A stretch of DNA of 64,000 bases, taken from contig CAVWBO010000007.1 of NCBI GenBank assembly GCA_963753185.1, forward strand, positions 496,001 through 560,000. The letters are read 5' to 3'. The notes below the pieces were generated by a model, which searched no databases, was not told the origin of the DNA, and saw only the letters and a list, made by a program, of their open reading frames with translations. The translations under genes were made by a program, and so were the position numbers. The stretch is from SZUA-442 sp963753185. GTDB lineage: Bacteria > Actinomycetota > Acidimicrobiia > Spongiisociales > UBA5794. Positions 8,241 to 16,557 of the stretch are shown here, piece by piece; positions within the stretch are counted from its first letter, which is position 1, and each line of letters begins with the position of its first letter.

Positions 8241-9350
8241 ATGTCCACCATTCGTGTAGCCATCGCAGGGCTCGGTAACTGCGCGAACTCCCTGATCCAG
8301 GGTGTCGAGTACTACAGGAACGCCGACAGTGACCTCAAGGTCCCTGGCCTGATGCACGTCGATCTCGGCGGATATCACATCGGCGACGTCGAGTTCGTCG
8401 CCGTGTTCGACGTCGACGCGTCGAAGGTCGGCCAGGACGTCGCGAAGGCGATGTGGGCCGGCCAGAACAACACGATCCAGTTCGCGGACGTGCCTGACCT
8501 CGGCTTCGAGGTTCTTCGTGGGCCAACCCTCGACGGCCTCGGCCAGTACTACGTCGACCAGGTCGACGAATCACCCGAGGATCCCGTTGACGTAGCGCAG
8601 GCCCTGCGCGACGCGCAGGCCGACGTGCTCGTTTCGTACCTCCCGGTGGGCTCGGAGGATGCCACCCGCTTCTATGCGCAAGCAGCGCTCGACGCCGGCG
8701 TCGCGTTCGTCAACGCGATCCCCGTGTTCATCGCTTCGGACCCCGTGTGGGCGCAGAAGTTCGTGGATGCGGGGCTCCCGATCATCGGTGACGACATCAA
8801 GTCACAGGTCGGTGCGACGATCACGCACCGCCAGCTCGCCCGCCTCTTCGAGGACCGCGGCGTGAGGATCGACAACACGTACCAGCTCAACTTCGGCGGG
8901 AACATGGACTTCATGAACATGCTCGAGCGCAGCAGGCTCCAGTCCAAGAAGATCTCGAAGACGCAGTCTGTCACGTCCCAGATCGATCAGGGCATCAGCA
9001 CCGATTCCGTCCACATCGGCCCGTCGGACCACGTGCCGTGGCTCACGGATCGCAAGTGGGCGTACATCCGCATGGAGGGAACCTCCTTCGGCGATGTCCC
9101 CCTGAACGTCGAGCTCAAGCTCGAGGTGTGGGACTCCCCGAACTCCGCCGGTGTGATCATCGACGCTGTCCGGTGTGCCAAGCTCGCACTCGATCGTGGC
9201 ATGTCGGGACCGCTTCTGGCACCGTCGTCGTACTTCATGAAGTCGCCAGCCGTGCAGTACCACGACAGTGTCGCCCACGACAACGTCGAGGCGTTCATCG
9301 CAGGGAGCGATCCCACGGCGAGCGACCTCGAGGCGTTCCTCACCAGCTAG
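8241..9350 (+). CDS. ino1: Inositol-3-phosphate synthase
   Basis: 369-residue NAD-dependent synthase converting glucose 6-phosphate to 1D-myo-inositol 3-phosphate, the first step toward phosphatidylinositol and, in many actinobacteria, mycothiol. Seen: N-terminal Rossmann motif AIAGLGNCANSLIQG, the FDVDASKVG strand, NAIPVFIASDPVWAQKF, GDDIKSQVGATITHR (a conserved substrate/NAD loop) and TYQLNFGGNMDFMNM. Length matches the short actinobacterial type. AGGAGG sits a few bases before the ATG. The terminator hairpin at 9389 ends the padR-ino1 unit. Confidence 0.95.
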   Translation: MSTIRVAIAGLGNCANSLIQGVEYYRNADSDLKVPGLMHVDLGGYHIGDVEFVAVFDVDASKVGQDVAKAMWAGQNNTIQFADVPDLGFEVLRGPTLDGLGQYYVDQVDESPEDPVDVAQALRDAQADVLVSYLPVGSEDATRFYAQAALDAGVAFVNAIPVFIASDPVWAQKFVDAGLPIIGDDIKSQVGATITHRQLARLFEDRGVRIDNTYQLNFGGNMDFMNMLERSRLQSKKISKTQSVTSQIDQGISTDSVHIGPSDHVPWLTDRKWAYIRMEGTSFGDVPLNVELKLEVWDSPNSAGVIIDAVRCAKLALDRGMSGPLLAPSSYFMKSPAVQYHDSVAHDNVEAFIAGSDPTASDLEAFLTS

Positions 9351-9388
9351 GCGACACATCCTGGTTCGATGGTCCTGGTTCGATCATG

Positions 9389-9414
9389 AAGGGGCGGCCC
9401 GATGGCCGCCCCTT
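9389..9414. terminator. Bidirectional terminator hairpin after ino1
   Basis: Perfect 11-bp stem AAGGGGCGGCC / GGCCGCCCCTT with loop CGAT, followed by a weak T-containing tail. It lies 38 bases after the ino1 stop and just beyond the end of the opposite-strand permease remnant, so it can stop both. A 12-base direct repeat TCCTGGTTCGAT (9359 and 9374) precedes it. Confidence 0.8.
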
Positions 9415-9435
9415 CTGCATGGTCGACGTGGCTCC

Positions 9436-9785
9436 TCAGAACGGCCAGATCACGGGCACGAGCCCGATGGCGACCGCCATGAAGAGGAGGAGCATCGGGA
9501 GGCCGAGCTTCCAGTAGTGCCTGAACTCGTATCCGCCGGGTTCCACTCACCATGAGGTTCGCCGGCGTCGCGACCGGAGTCAGGAACAATGCCGCCGCAG
9601 CCACCGCGACGGCCATCAGCACGGGTCGCACGGACACTCCGAGTTCGGCGGACACGGTCATGGCGATCGGGATGACGATGAGCGCGGTTGCGGTGTTCGA
9701 GATCAGCTGGTCGAACACGGCTGTGATGACGAAACGGCCGAGCAGGAGGGCGTACGGGCTCGAGTCGCCGACGGGTGTCGGGAGC
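9436..9785 (-). pseudogene. C-terminal remnant of an SLC13/ArsB-type permease
   Basis: Only the last 115 or so residues of an ion-transporter-superfamily permease remain. Seen on the minus strand: LLGRFVITAVFDQLISNTAT, ALFLTPVATPANLMVSG, then, after a frame change near 9538-9545, GGYEFRHYWKLGLPMLLL ending at a stop at 9438-9436. Family members have over 400 residues with these final helices, so the 5' part is gone and the fragment abuts the end of the DUF5996 gene. With truncation plus a frameshift it is very unlikely to be functional. Confidence 0.75.
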
Positions 9786-10601
9786 TCAGGTGACCCCGAG
9801 AGTCGGCGCTACCGCGTCGAACACGGCTCGAGCGTAGGTTGCGAGCCTGGCGGCACCTTCGGGGTCGGCCTGGACGGCGGCATAGGGAAGGATCGTTCCC
9901 TTCCACCCCTCCGTGTGCCACCTCGCGCCCTCGGGCAAGCGGACATCGGTGAGGGCGTCGTCGAACGGCCAAGGATTCGAGTAGAAGTAGGGCTCGTCGC
10001 CCTCGGGATAGAAGCCGAGGTTCAGCTGTGACGGCGACGCGTGCCCGCCGTAGTCCTCGGTGCGCGTCCCGTACCATTCGAATGCCAGGTCGAAGTGGTG
10101 CGGCCACACCTGGATCGGGCCTACACGGTCTCCCAGCGTCACGCGATGTCGCTCGAAGATGGCAGTCACGTCCACGAACGCATCGAGGTACGCAGCGGCC
10201 GCGGCCGGGTCGTACGTTCGAGCTTCGTCGCTCTCGAACCGCTCACGTTCATAGTTGTCGGGAAGCCCGAACTCGGTCGCGACCGAGATCACGGCCACAC
10301 CCATCTCGGTGGCCGTTCGCCCATCCCGAAGGTCGAAGGTGCGCACAGCGCCATCGCTCGAGCGCATCACGATCTCGTTGCGCCTGAGATCCATCACGAT
10401 CGCCAGCGCCCCGCCACCCGGGATCGGGATCAGGTCGGTCACCAATCCCTCCGGCCGTACCTCGAGGCTGATGTGCCACCACTTCGGATGGGCGATGCCG
10501 TGCGATCTCGAAATGGCGCTGATCGCCTTTGCATAGGCGTGCAACGTTGCACGCGTCGGCTCGAAATCGGGACGCAGGGCCGGAAGACCGGTGCCGTTCA
10601 T
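9786..10601 (-). CDS. DUF5996 family protein
   Basis: 271-residue soluble protein. Features matching DUF5996: an N-terminal WxP-like region with KWWHISLEVRPEGLVTDLIP, a beta-strand pair ending VRTFDLRDGRTA, the middle RTYDPAAAAAYLDAF helix, then PIQVWPHHFDLAFEWYGTR and a C-terminal aromatic stretch (NLGFYPEGDEPYFYSNPWPF). No enzymatic role is established for the family. The gene begins with ATG and reads away from the ABC-F remnant; its stop is immediately followed by the permease remnant, so the rearrangement that truncated the permease probably ended here. Confidence 0.85.
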   Translation of the reverse strand: MNGTGLPALRPDFEPTRATLHAYAKAISAISRSHGIAHPKWWHISLEVRPEGLVTDLIPIPGGGALAIVMDLRRNEIVMRSSDGAVRTFDLRDGRTATEMGVAVISVATEFGLPDNYERERFESDEARTYDPAAAAAYLDAFVDVTAIFERHRVTLGDRVGPIQVWPHHFDLAFEWYGTRTEDYGGHASPSQLNLGFYPEGDEPYFYSNPWPFDDALTDVRLPEGARWHTEGWKGTILPYAAVQADPEGAARLATYARAVFDAVAPTLGVT

Positions 10602-10818
10602 CAGGGCTTCTCCTCTTCCATCGCGGGTGCCGATGTCAACCCACGGTGGCGTTGGACCATTCCGACGCGACCTATCGAGCAGGCGACTCCGTGCGGGTCG
10701 TCAGATGGCGAACGGATGAACGGCGGCGCCGACCGTCCCTGCGCGATGGGCTTCCGGGTAGCCGACAAGGACCGCCGTGACGAGGGACAACTGAGGACTC
10801 CAGCAGCCTCCGGACGCG

Positions 10819-11193
10819 ATGCACGTTGCCTGGTTGGACGAGGTGCGCCGCCTCCCGAGCGACGATCGTGGGCGCGTCATGTCGATCGTCGCCGCCATCG
10901 GGGCGGATCCCGGACCGCTCCTGGCCTCGGACAGCCCATCACCGGGTGAGGCACGGAAGCTGGCACTCGCACTCGGCCTCGGCACCAGGATCTGGTTGCT
11001 CGTCCTCGATGAGCCGACGAACCACCTCGACCTGCCATCGATCATGCGCCTGGAGGAGTCGCTGGCGGCGTACCAGGGTGCCCTGATCCTGATCACACAC
11101 GACGACACGCTCGCATCAGCGTCCACCGACACGATTTTGGGAGGTCACCCCGGCCGGTGTCGTCTGAGGCACTGCTCCGTCAGCCGAGGGTGA
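10819..11193 (+). pseudogene. C-terminal remnant of an ABC-F type ATPase
   Basis: About 90 residues match the end of an ABC-F ATPase: the signature segment SPSPGEARKLALALGLG, Walker B with the ABC-F hallmark LLVLDEPTNHLDLPS, and the H-loop in GALILITHDD. The Walker A motif, the first ATPase domain and the linker are absent upstream; 10602-10818 shows no recognisable part of them. Full ABC-F proteins have 500 or more residues, so this cannot be a working translation factor. The frame runs into the end of the opposite-strand carbonic anhydrase gene. Confidence 0.7.
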
Positions 11194-11863
11194 TGCGCCT
11201 GCCGTTGAGCGGCTGGACGGGACGGCTGTCCTCGCCGTAGCGCGCCATGAAGGTCGCGACAGCGTGTGATCCGACGGATCCGCGGTCTTCCATCACGATC
11301 CAGGACACGTTCTCGTCACACGGCGGCGTGGTGCGAGAACCGTCGTACCGGTACGTCCTCGAACCGACAGGGATCAGGGGTTCGAGGTCATGGATCCCGT
11401 GCGGCTCCGTCGTCCCTCCCTCGACTGCGGGGATCGCTGTGACCAGCGCATCGATGGGATGGTCCCCCTCGGCCGCATCCCACAACACGGCCACCACGGC
11501 GAGGGACCCGTCCGCACCCATATGGACGAAGTGTGACTCGAGATCGGCCCGCGTGCCACCGATCGGGTGCTCGGCAGGCGTGTGGAAATGTGCCTCGACG
11601 AGGTCGTACGGCGACCCGTCGTATCTCATCCCGCTGCCGGGTGAGGGCTTGATCTGGAGGGTCCAATGGATGTCGACGAAGCTCAGCGGACCGGCGTGGT
11701 ACGAGAGCGCCAGATCGGCCGGAGGACCCACGATGGCCGCCCCGAGGTCGACGGGCGACTGGCGCCTGCCGGTTGCGCACCTCGCATATGCAGGATCGAT
11801 GTCCGCCCAATGATCGGGCCCGCGATCGCCGGAGAAGGTCCAATCGGGTCGGTCGATGATCAC
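11180..11863 (-). CDS. Alpha-class carbonic anhydrase family protein
   Basis: 227 residues counted from the GTG at 11863, chosen because GAGGGGAG lies six bases upstream and the gene then starts 10 bases after nfo. Alpha-CA features: W8 and the GPDHW region, CATGRRQSPVDL (residues 29-40), zinc ligands His92 and His94 in EAHFHTPAEH, third ligand His111 in ESHFVHM, and the C-terminal substrate-pocket motif SRTTPPCDENVSW. Family members hydrate CO2 to bicarbonate. Most bacterial alpha-CAs are exported, but no signal peptide is visible here, so a cytoplasmic location is likely. Coupled expression with nfo is probable. Confidence 0.88.
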   Translation of the reverse strand: MIIDRPDWTFSGDRGPDHWADIDPAYARCATGRRQSPVDLGAAIVGPPADLALSYHAGPLSFVDIHWTLQIKPSPGSGMRYDGSPYDLVEAHFHTPAEHPIGGTRADLESHFVHMGADGSLAVVAVLWDAAEGDHPIDALVTAIPAVEGGTTEPHGIHDLEPLIPVGSRTYRYDGSRTTPPCDENVSWIVMEDRGSVGSHAVATFMARYGEDSRPVQPLNGRRITLG

Positions 11864-11873
11864 TGGTCTCCCC

Positions 11874-12623
11874 TCAGAGCCTGGCGCGCAACCACGCGAT
11901 GTCGGCAGCTTGGTCCCCCGGGGTCTCCACGATAACTGGTGCACCTGCGGCTCGCACGACGGCGAGGATCAGGTCCTCGGGGATCATCCCCTTCCCGAGG
12001 TTTTCGTGGCGGTCCCGGTTCGAACCGGCTTCGTCTTTGGAGTCGTTGCAGTGGACGAGCGCGATGCCCCCGACGAGGCCCGTGATGAGGTCGACCGCAC
12101 CTCCGAGGTCTGCACCCGACGCCCACGTGTGGCAGGTGTCGAGGCACACACCGACATCGAAGTGCCCGATCTCGTCCCACAGCGGCCCGTAATGGGCGAG
12201 GTCCTGCATGACGGAGTGCCCGGCACCTGCCGTGTTCTCAACGAGGATCGGGACAGCGACGTCGAAGGATTCGAGCGCCTTGCGCCAGCGCTCGAACCCA
12301 ATCGCGACGTCCTCGTCCTCGCCGACACTCCCGCCGTGGACGATCACGCCTCGGGCGCCGATCGACGCTGCCGCCTCGACCGTCTGGGCGAGTGTCTTCC
12401 TCGACGGGATCCGTACGCGATTGTTCGGCGACGCGAGGTTCATGAGATATGGCGCATGCACGTAGATCTCGATGTCAGATGCGGCGAGTTCGGCAGCATC
12501 CTCCCGCGGCTTCGGAGCCTTCCACTGCTGGGGATTTGACAGGAAGATCTGGACGGCATCGGCCTTCCGAGCCGCGGCCGCCTCCAGCGGTTTGTCGGGA
12601 CTCACGTGTGCACCGATGATCAC
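11874..12623 (-). CDS. nfo: Deoxyribonuclease IV (endonuclease IV)
   Basis: 249-residue AP endonuclease of base-excision repair, cutting 5' to abasic sites with three zinc ions. Seen along the TIM barrel: MIIGAHVS, AVQIFLSNPQQW, YVHAPYLMNLASPN, GVIVHGGSVGEDED, VPILVENTAGAGHS, VGVCLDTCHTWASGADL, LVHCNDSKDEAGSNRDRHENLGKG and PVIVETPG, covering the expected His, Glu and Asp ligands. The GTG start overlaps the stop of the upstream membrane-protein gene (GTGA), so the two are translationally coupled. It is somewhat short compared with E. coli Nfo (285 aa) but complete. Confidence 0.93.
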   Translation of the reverse strand: MIIGAHVSPDKPLEAAAARKADAVQIFLSNPQQWKAPKPREDAAELAASDIEIYVHAPYLMNLASPNNRVRIPSRKTLAQTVEAAASIGARGVIVHGGSVGEDEDVAIGFERWRKALESFDVAVPILVENTAGAGHSVMQDLAHYGPLWDEIGHFDVGVCLDTCHTWASGADLGGAVDLITGLVGGIALVHCNDSKDEAGSNRDRHENLGKGMIPEDLILAVVRAAGAPVIVETPGDQAADIAWLRARL

Positions 12624-13396
12624 GATCCACCATCCTCACGGGACTCTCCACCGACCGTACCCGAATCGTCGGCACCTGGATCGTGTTCGTCCGGTCCTGC
12701 AGCGGTCGGTTCTGATGGTTCGGCGGCGTCGCGGATCGCCGCCGTCGAGATTCCTGCCGTGGCAGCCACGGACCCTGGGCTCACATCGACGTCACCGTGG
12801 CCACTCGTCGCTTCCCACTCAACCGATGGCGGCCCCATCTGCATGATCTCCTCGACCCGTCGATGATGCCCCAGCGCACCCTGTGCCGACAGGGCAACGT
12901 CGGTCACGGGTGTCGTCCAATCATGGGCATCAACGTGCAGGCTGTTACCAGCCCATTCCGCGCCAATGGGATCGTCGGGGAGCGCCGAGCGGTCGATGAC
13001 CTCGACGAGGAGGTGCTCGCGACGCGACCCGTCGTACGGATCGACCGCAACATCGCTCGAGACGGACACAACGTTCCCCCACTCGATTCGCACGTCGCGT
13101 TCGTGCGGTCCGACAGCGAGCACCAGTGCAGATTGTGTGACCTCGGCCTCCGGACGCCTCCGGACCAACTCGGCGATCGAGCTCCCGACGAGGAGCGTCC
13201 CCATGCCGACCAGCGCCGCACCCCACACGATGTCGCCACGCTGTTGGGCCCTGCCTCGCGTCGTGAGGACGTCATTCGCCAGCTCCGGGGGGGTGGAGAG
13301 CCAGTGCCCGAACATGACGTCGATCGCACCGAGGATCAGGAGGATCCCGACGATCCCAAAGGCGAACACCCGAGCCGGGGACCGGTATGCCCTCAC
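12620..13396 (-). CDS. Hypothetical two-helix membrane protein
   Basis: 258 residues from GTG at 13396, which has GGAGGA eight bases upstream and lies one base after the pyrE stop. Two hydrophobic helices (VFAFGIVGILLILGAIDVMF, about 8-27; IVWGAALVGMGTLLVGSSIA, about 56-75) are followed by a cytoplasmic or external beta-rich region and an acidic, low-complexity tail rich in Pro, Ala, Glu and Asp (last 50 residues). I do not recognise a family. It sits between pyrE and nfo with overlaps at both ends, so it belongs to a pyrE - this gene - nfo - carbonic anhydrase operon. Confidence 0.75.
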   Translation of the reverse strand: MRAYRSPARVFAFGIVGILLILGAIDVMFGHWLSTPPELANDVLTTRGRAQQRGDIVWGAALVGMGTLLVGSSIAELVRRRPEAEVTQSALVLAVGPHERDVRIEWGNVVSVSSDVAVDPYDGSRREHLLVEVIDRSALPDDPIGAEWAGNSLHVDAHDWTTPVTDVALSAQGALGHHRRVEEIMQMGPPSVEWEATSGHGDVDVSPGSVAATAGISTAAIRDAAEPSEPTAAGPDEHDPGADDSGTVGGESREDGGS

Positions 13397-13397
13397 C

Positions 13398-13958
13398 TCA
13401 ATCCTCCACACCGAGGTCGGATGGCACAACCAGCGCCGTGTACGACACGCCGATGCGCTCCATCATCGAGGCCGTTGCCCCATCGGAGCGGTCAACGAGG
13501 GAAACGGCACATACGACGACGACGCCTTCGGTGCGCAGCGCCTCGATTGCCTCACGAAGGGCTGCCCCCGTCGAGGTCGTGTCCTCGAGGACCACGACAC
13601 GATCACCCGATCCGACGGGGCCCACGAGCCTTCCACCGACACCGTGGCCCTTCGACTCCTTCCGTATCGAGAACGCGCGCATCGTCCTGCCGCTCTCGGC
13701 CGCGACCATCGCCGTAGCGATCGCGATCGGATCCGCACCCATCGTCATGCCACCGACCGCCACCACATCGGCCGGGATCACCTCGAGAACCGCAGCGCCG
13801 ACGGCGCAGGCTCCATCACCGGAGAAGGTCGTCTGGCGTGCGTCGATGTACCAGTCCGACGTCGCCCCGGAACGCAGGATGAAGGGTCCGTCGGTACGGA
13901 CCGCATGGGACCTGAGGTGGTCGATGAGCGCCGTTCGCGGGCTCGGGGAAGAATCCAA
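13398..13958 (-). CDS. pyrE: Orotate phosphoribosyltransferase
   Basis: 186-residue enzyme of pyrimidine synthesis that adds ribose 5-phosphate from PRPP to orotate to give OMP. Seen: GPFILRSGATSDWYIDARQ (N-terminal substrate region), GGMTMGADPIA, AFSIRKESKGHGVGGRL (the mobile catalytic loop) and the PRPP motif VVVLEDTTSTGAAL. The start is TTG at 13958 with GAGAGG five bases upstream. A TACCGT -10 candidate lies at 13999-13994 on this strand. First gene of a four-gene minus-strand operon. Confidence 0.93.
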   Translation of the reverse strand: MDSSPSPRTALIDHLRSHAVRTDGPFILRSGATSDWYIDARQTTFSGDGACAVGAAVLEVIPADVVAVGGMTMGADPIAIATAMVAAESGRTMRAFSIRKESKGHGVGGRLVGPVGSGDRVVVLEDTTSTGAALREAIEALRTEGVVVVCAVSLVDRSDGATASMMERIGVSYTALVVPSDLGVED

Positions 13959-14036
13959 GAAAACCTCTCAAGTCGATGCGGTGACCGGTCGATACGGTAG
14001 TCAGACAGGATGCCTTCCTAACCTCCCGTCTAAGCC

Positions 14037-14073
14037 CGAACCAGAAGGCCGCCGAAAGGCGGCCTTCGGTTCG
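14037..14073. terminator. Long imperfect hairpin between divergent genes
   Basis: CGAACC, an unpaired A, then a perfect 10-bp stem GAAGGCCGCC / GGCGGCCTTC closed by a GAAA tetraloop, then GGTTCG: 16 pairs with one bulge. It lies between pyrE (minus) and the histidine phosphatase (plus), upstream of both promoters, so it terminates neither. It could stop read-through or be a structured RNA or repeat element. Confidence 0.5.
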
Positions 14074-14161
14074 TCCGGGACCCCCATGCGCTCCGATCAC
14101 GCATCGACGTCGCACACCCGCCTACGAGGGACGAGTTTCCTGTCTGGCTACCCTGAAGAGC

Positions 14162-14848
14162 ATGGATATCGTCTTCATCAGGCACGGTCAACCCCAATGG
14201 GCTGTCAATGGCCTCTCCCAGACCGATCCCTTCCTCACCGACCTCGGCCACGAACAAGCACGCCTGGCGGCGAAGCGACTGGCCAACGACACCAAGCGAC
14301 CCACGAGCGAAGTGATCGCCTCCCCCGCCCTTCGTGCCCAACAGACGGCAGCGCCGATCGGTGAGGAGACGGGTCTCGACATCGAGACCATCGAGGACCT
14401 GGTCGAGGTGAGGATGCCCGATTGGGAAGGGGTGACCGAGGAAAAGGTCATCGAGACCTTCCGTACGTCCAAAGACAGGCCGCCGGAGGAGTGGTGGGAC
14501 GGCCTGCCGGGCGGTGAGTCGTTCCGGACCTTCCACAACCGGGTCACGACGGCTCTCGACGACCTCCTCGCACAGCGCGGAGTCACCCGCGATCCGCGGG
14601 ATCCGCAGCTGTGGAAGGTGGATCGTGACCTCGGCCGAATCGTCATCGTCGCCCACGGGGGTACCAACTCCGTGTGCCTCACCCACCTCCTCGGTGTTCC
14701 ACCTGCCCCGTGGGAGTGGGAGCGCCTCGTGCTGTTCCACGCATCGATCGCCAGGATCAAGATGATCCCACTCGCCGGCGCACACGTCCCGAGCTTGCGG
14801 TCGTTCAACGACCAGGACCACATCCCGTTCGAGCTGCGGTCCCGCTAG
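14162..14848 (+). CDS. Histidine phosphatase family protein
   Basis: 228-residue phosphoglycerate-mutase-like phosphatase. The catalytic phosphohistidine motif FIRHGQPQW is at residues 5-13; VIASPALRAQQTA supplies the second Arg; the general acid Glu is probably in the EVRMPDWEG segment; the second catalytic His is in IVIVAHGGTN. Substrate cannot be predicted: the family covers PGM, phosphatases of sugars and nucleotides, and others. TACCCT at 14149-14154 lies seven bases before the ATG, which fits a leaderless transcript. Monocistronic, divergent from pyrE. Confidence 0.88.
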   Translation: MDIVFIRHGQPQWAVNGLSQTDPFLTDLGHEQARLAAKRLANDTKRPTSEVIASPALRAQQTAAPIGEETGLDIETIEDLVEVRMPDWEGVTEEKVIETFRTSKDRPPEEWWDGLPGGESFRTFHNRVTTALDDLLAQRGVTRDPRDPQLWKVDRDLGRIVIVAHGGTNSVCLTHLLGVPPAPWEWERLVLFHASIARIKMIPLAGAHVPSLRSFNDQDHIPFELRSR

Positions 14849-14943
14849 CCGGGCACCGGTTCCTCGGCGCGGTTCCTCGGATCAGGGGAGCAGCCAGGAG
14901 AGCACCGCGGTATCGCTCCGTACGCCCGCGGACTCCGGACGAC

Positions 14944-15726
14944 TCACTTCCCGTATCGTCGCTCCCTGCGGGTGAAGTCGCGCAACGCACGAAGGAAGTC
15001 GACCCTGCGGAATGCCGGCCAGTACACGTCGACGAACGAGTACTCGGCGTACGCGGCCTGCCAGAGGAGGAAACCCGACAGCCGCGCCTCGCCGGAGGTT
15101 CGCAGGACCATGTCAGGATCCGGTAGATCCGAGGCGTACATCCGGGACGACAAGGTCTCCTTGTCGATGTGCGCCGCCATCTCGCTCGCCCCGACACCGT
15201 CGGTTGCGAGGTCGGACACGAGATCGCGAACGGCATCCACGATCTCCTGCCGACCTCCGTACGCGAGGGCGATCGTCACCCTCCTCGAGCCGGTCGAGCA
15301 CCGCTCCTCGAGGCGCTTCGCCGCCTCGACGAGGTTCGAAGGCAAGAGATCGAGGCTTCCGATGAACCTGACACGGACGTCGTGTCCCGCCGAGGACTCG
15401 GGGATCCGGTCGAATAGCTCGATCAACACCTCGTAGTAGGGAAGCAGTTCGCTCTCGGGCCTCGCGAGGTTCTCTGTCGAGAGCAGCCAGCACGTCACCG
15501 CATTGATCTCGAGGTCGGCAGTCCATCTGAGGAGGTCCTCGAACTTCGCCATTCCGACTCGATATGACGCCTGGTAGTCGGGGAGCCGCTGATGGTGCGC
15601 GTATCGCCGATGACCGTCGTGGATGACACCGATGTGGCGCGGAAGCGCCTCTGTGGGGAGATTGCGGACGAGTCGGTCCTCATAGATCCGATAGAGCGGC
15701 TTGAGCAACGATTCCTTGACTGTCAC
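14944..15726 (-). CDS. Short-chain Z-isoprenyl diphosphate synthase (Rv1086-like)
   Basis: 260 residues from GTG at 15726 with GGAGA six bases upstream. A cis-prenyltransferase: IGVIHDGHRRYAHHQRL replaces the usual MDGNxRWA motif but keeps the catalytic Asp; LLSTENLARPESEL, IALAYGGRQEIVDAVRDL and VLRTSGEARLSGFLLWQAA are classic. The C-terminus WPAFRRVDFLRALRDFTRR closely matches mycobacterial Rv1086, which makes (2Z,6E)-farnesyl diphosphate for decaprenyl phosphate synthesis. Divergent from a hemolysin III gene, the same pairing as Rv1085c-Rv1086. The DGN to DGH change is unusual. Product chain length is inference. Confidence 0.87.
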   Translation of the reverse strand: MTVKESLLKPLYRIYEDRLVRNLPTEALPRHIGVIHDGHRRYAHHQRLPDYQASYRVGMAKFEDLLRWTADLEINAVTCWLLSTENLARPESELLPYYEVLIELFDRIPESSAGHDVRVRFIGSLDLLPSNLVEAAKRLEERCSTGSRRVTIALAYGGRQEIVDAVRDLVSDLATDGVGASEMAAHIDKETLSSRMYASDLPDPDMVLRTSGEARLSGFLLWQAAYAEYSFVDVYWPAFRRVDFLRALRDFTRRERRYGK

Positions 15727-15860
15727 GCTTGTCTCCGTCGGGTTCCGCCCCAGCGTCCCGGCCAAGACTAGGAGCGCGATCCGTTCGGTTGGAAGACTTC
15801 TCGCGACGGATCCGACCGACCGATACCGCGAATCCGTGCGGTCGGGGTACGCTCATTCGG

Positions 15861-16526
15861 ATGGACGCACCCCGGTGGACACTCGGCAGGATGCAGAACC
15901 CGGTTCGTGGGTTCCTGCACGGCGCGGCTGCGATCGCCGCCATCGCGGGGACGGTCTACCTCGCGATCGTTTCCCCGACGACGAGTGTCCGGATCGGATC
16001 GATCGTCTTCGGGCTCGCGATGGTCGCCCTGTACACGACGAGCTCGCTGTACCACGGTGTCCCGTGGGGTGATGCGTGGAAGAAGCGGATGCAGCGGCTC
16101 GACCACACGATGATCCTCGTGCTCATCGCAGGCACGTATACGCCTGTGACGATCGTCGCCCTCGACGGGTGGCTGCAGTGGGCGGTCCTCGGAGTTGCAT
16201 GGGGGGCCGTCGCGATCGGTGCACTCCAGCACTCATTCTTCCCAAGGGACGGCCAGGCGTTCTCCATGGCACTCGGCATCACCATGGGATGGCTCGGAAT
16301 CGTGATCGGCTGGAAGTTCGTCGAGTCCCTCGGATGGACCGCTGCGATGCTCGGCCTCATCGGCGGACTGATCTACACGACCGGGGTGGTGGTGATCGCC
16401 ACCAACCGGCCCCGCCTGTGGCCTCGCGTCTTCTCGTACCACGAGCTCTTCCACGTGATGGTCGTGACCGCAACCTCCATCCACTTCGTGATGGTGTCGA
16501 GGTACGTCCTGCCGCTCGCGGCCTGA
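15861..16526 (+). CDS. Hemolysin III / PAQR family membrane protein
   Basis: 221-residue seven-helix membrane protein of the HlyIII branch of the PAQR family. Seen: an N-terminal GFLHGAAAIAAIAGTVYLAI helix, YTTSSLYHGVPW (first conserved Ser and His), RLDHTMILVLIAGTYTPV with the conserved Asp-His, and the last helix SYHELFHVMVVTATSIHF with the two His of the zinc site. Members are membrane-bound hydrolase-like proteins; direct haemolysis is not established for most. TACGCT at 15848-15853 lies seven bases before the ATG, pointing to a leaderless transcript. Confidence 0.92.
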   Translation: MDAPRWTLGRMQNPVRGFLHGAAAIAAIAGTVYLAIVSPTTSVRIGSIVFGLAMVALYTTSSLYHGVPWGDAWKKRMQRLDHTMILVLIAGTYTPVTIVALDGWLQWAVLGVAWGAVAIGALQHSFFPRDGQAFSMALGITMGWLGIVIGWKFVESLGWTAAMLGLIGGLIYTTGVVVIATNRPRLWPRVFSYHELFHVMVVTATSIHFVMVSRYVLPLAA

Positions 16527-16557
16527 GGTACGACGGACGCGTCGGGAACCCGCGGAC

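Noticed and set aside
9354..9386. GGTTCGAT motifs as a tRNA T-loop
   Set aside because: No acceptor or anticodon stems can be formed around them; it is a 12-base direct repeat before the terminator.
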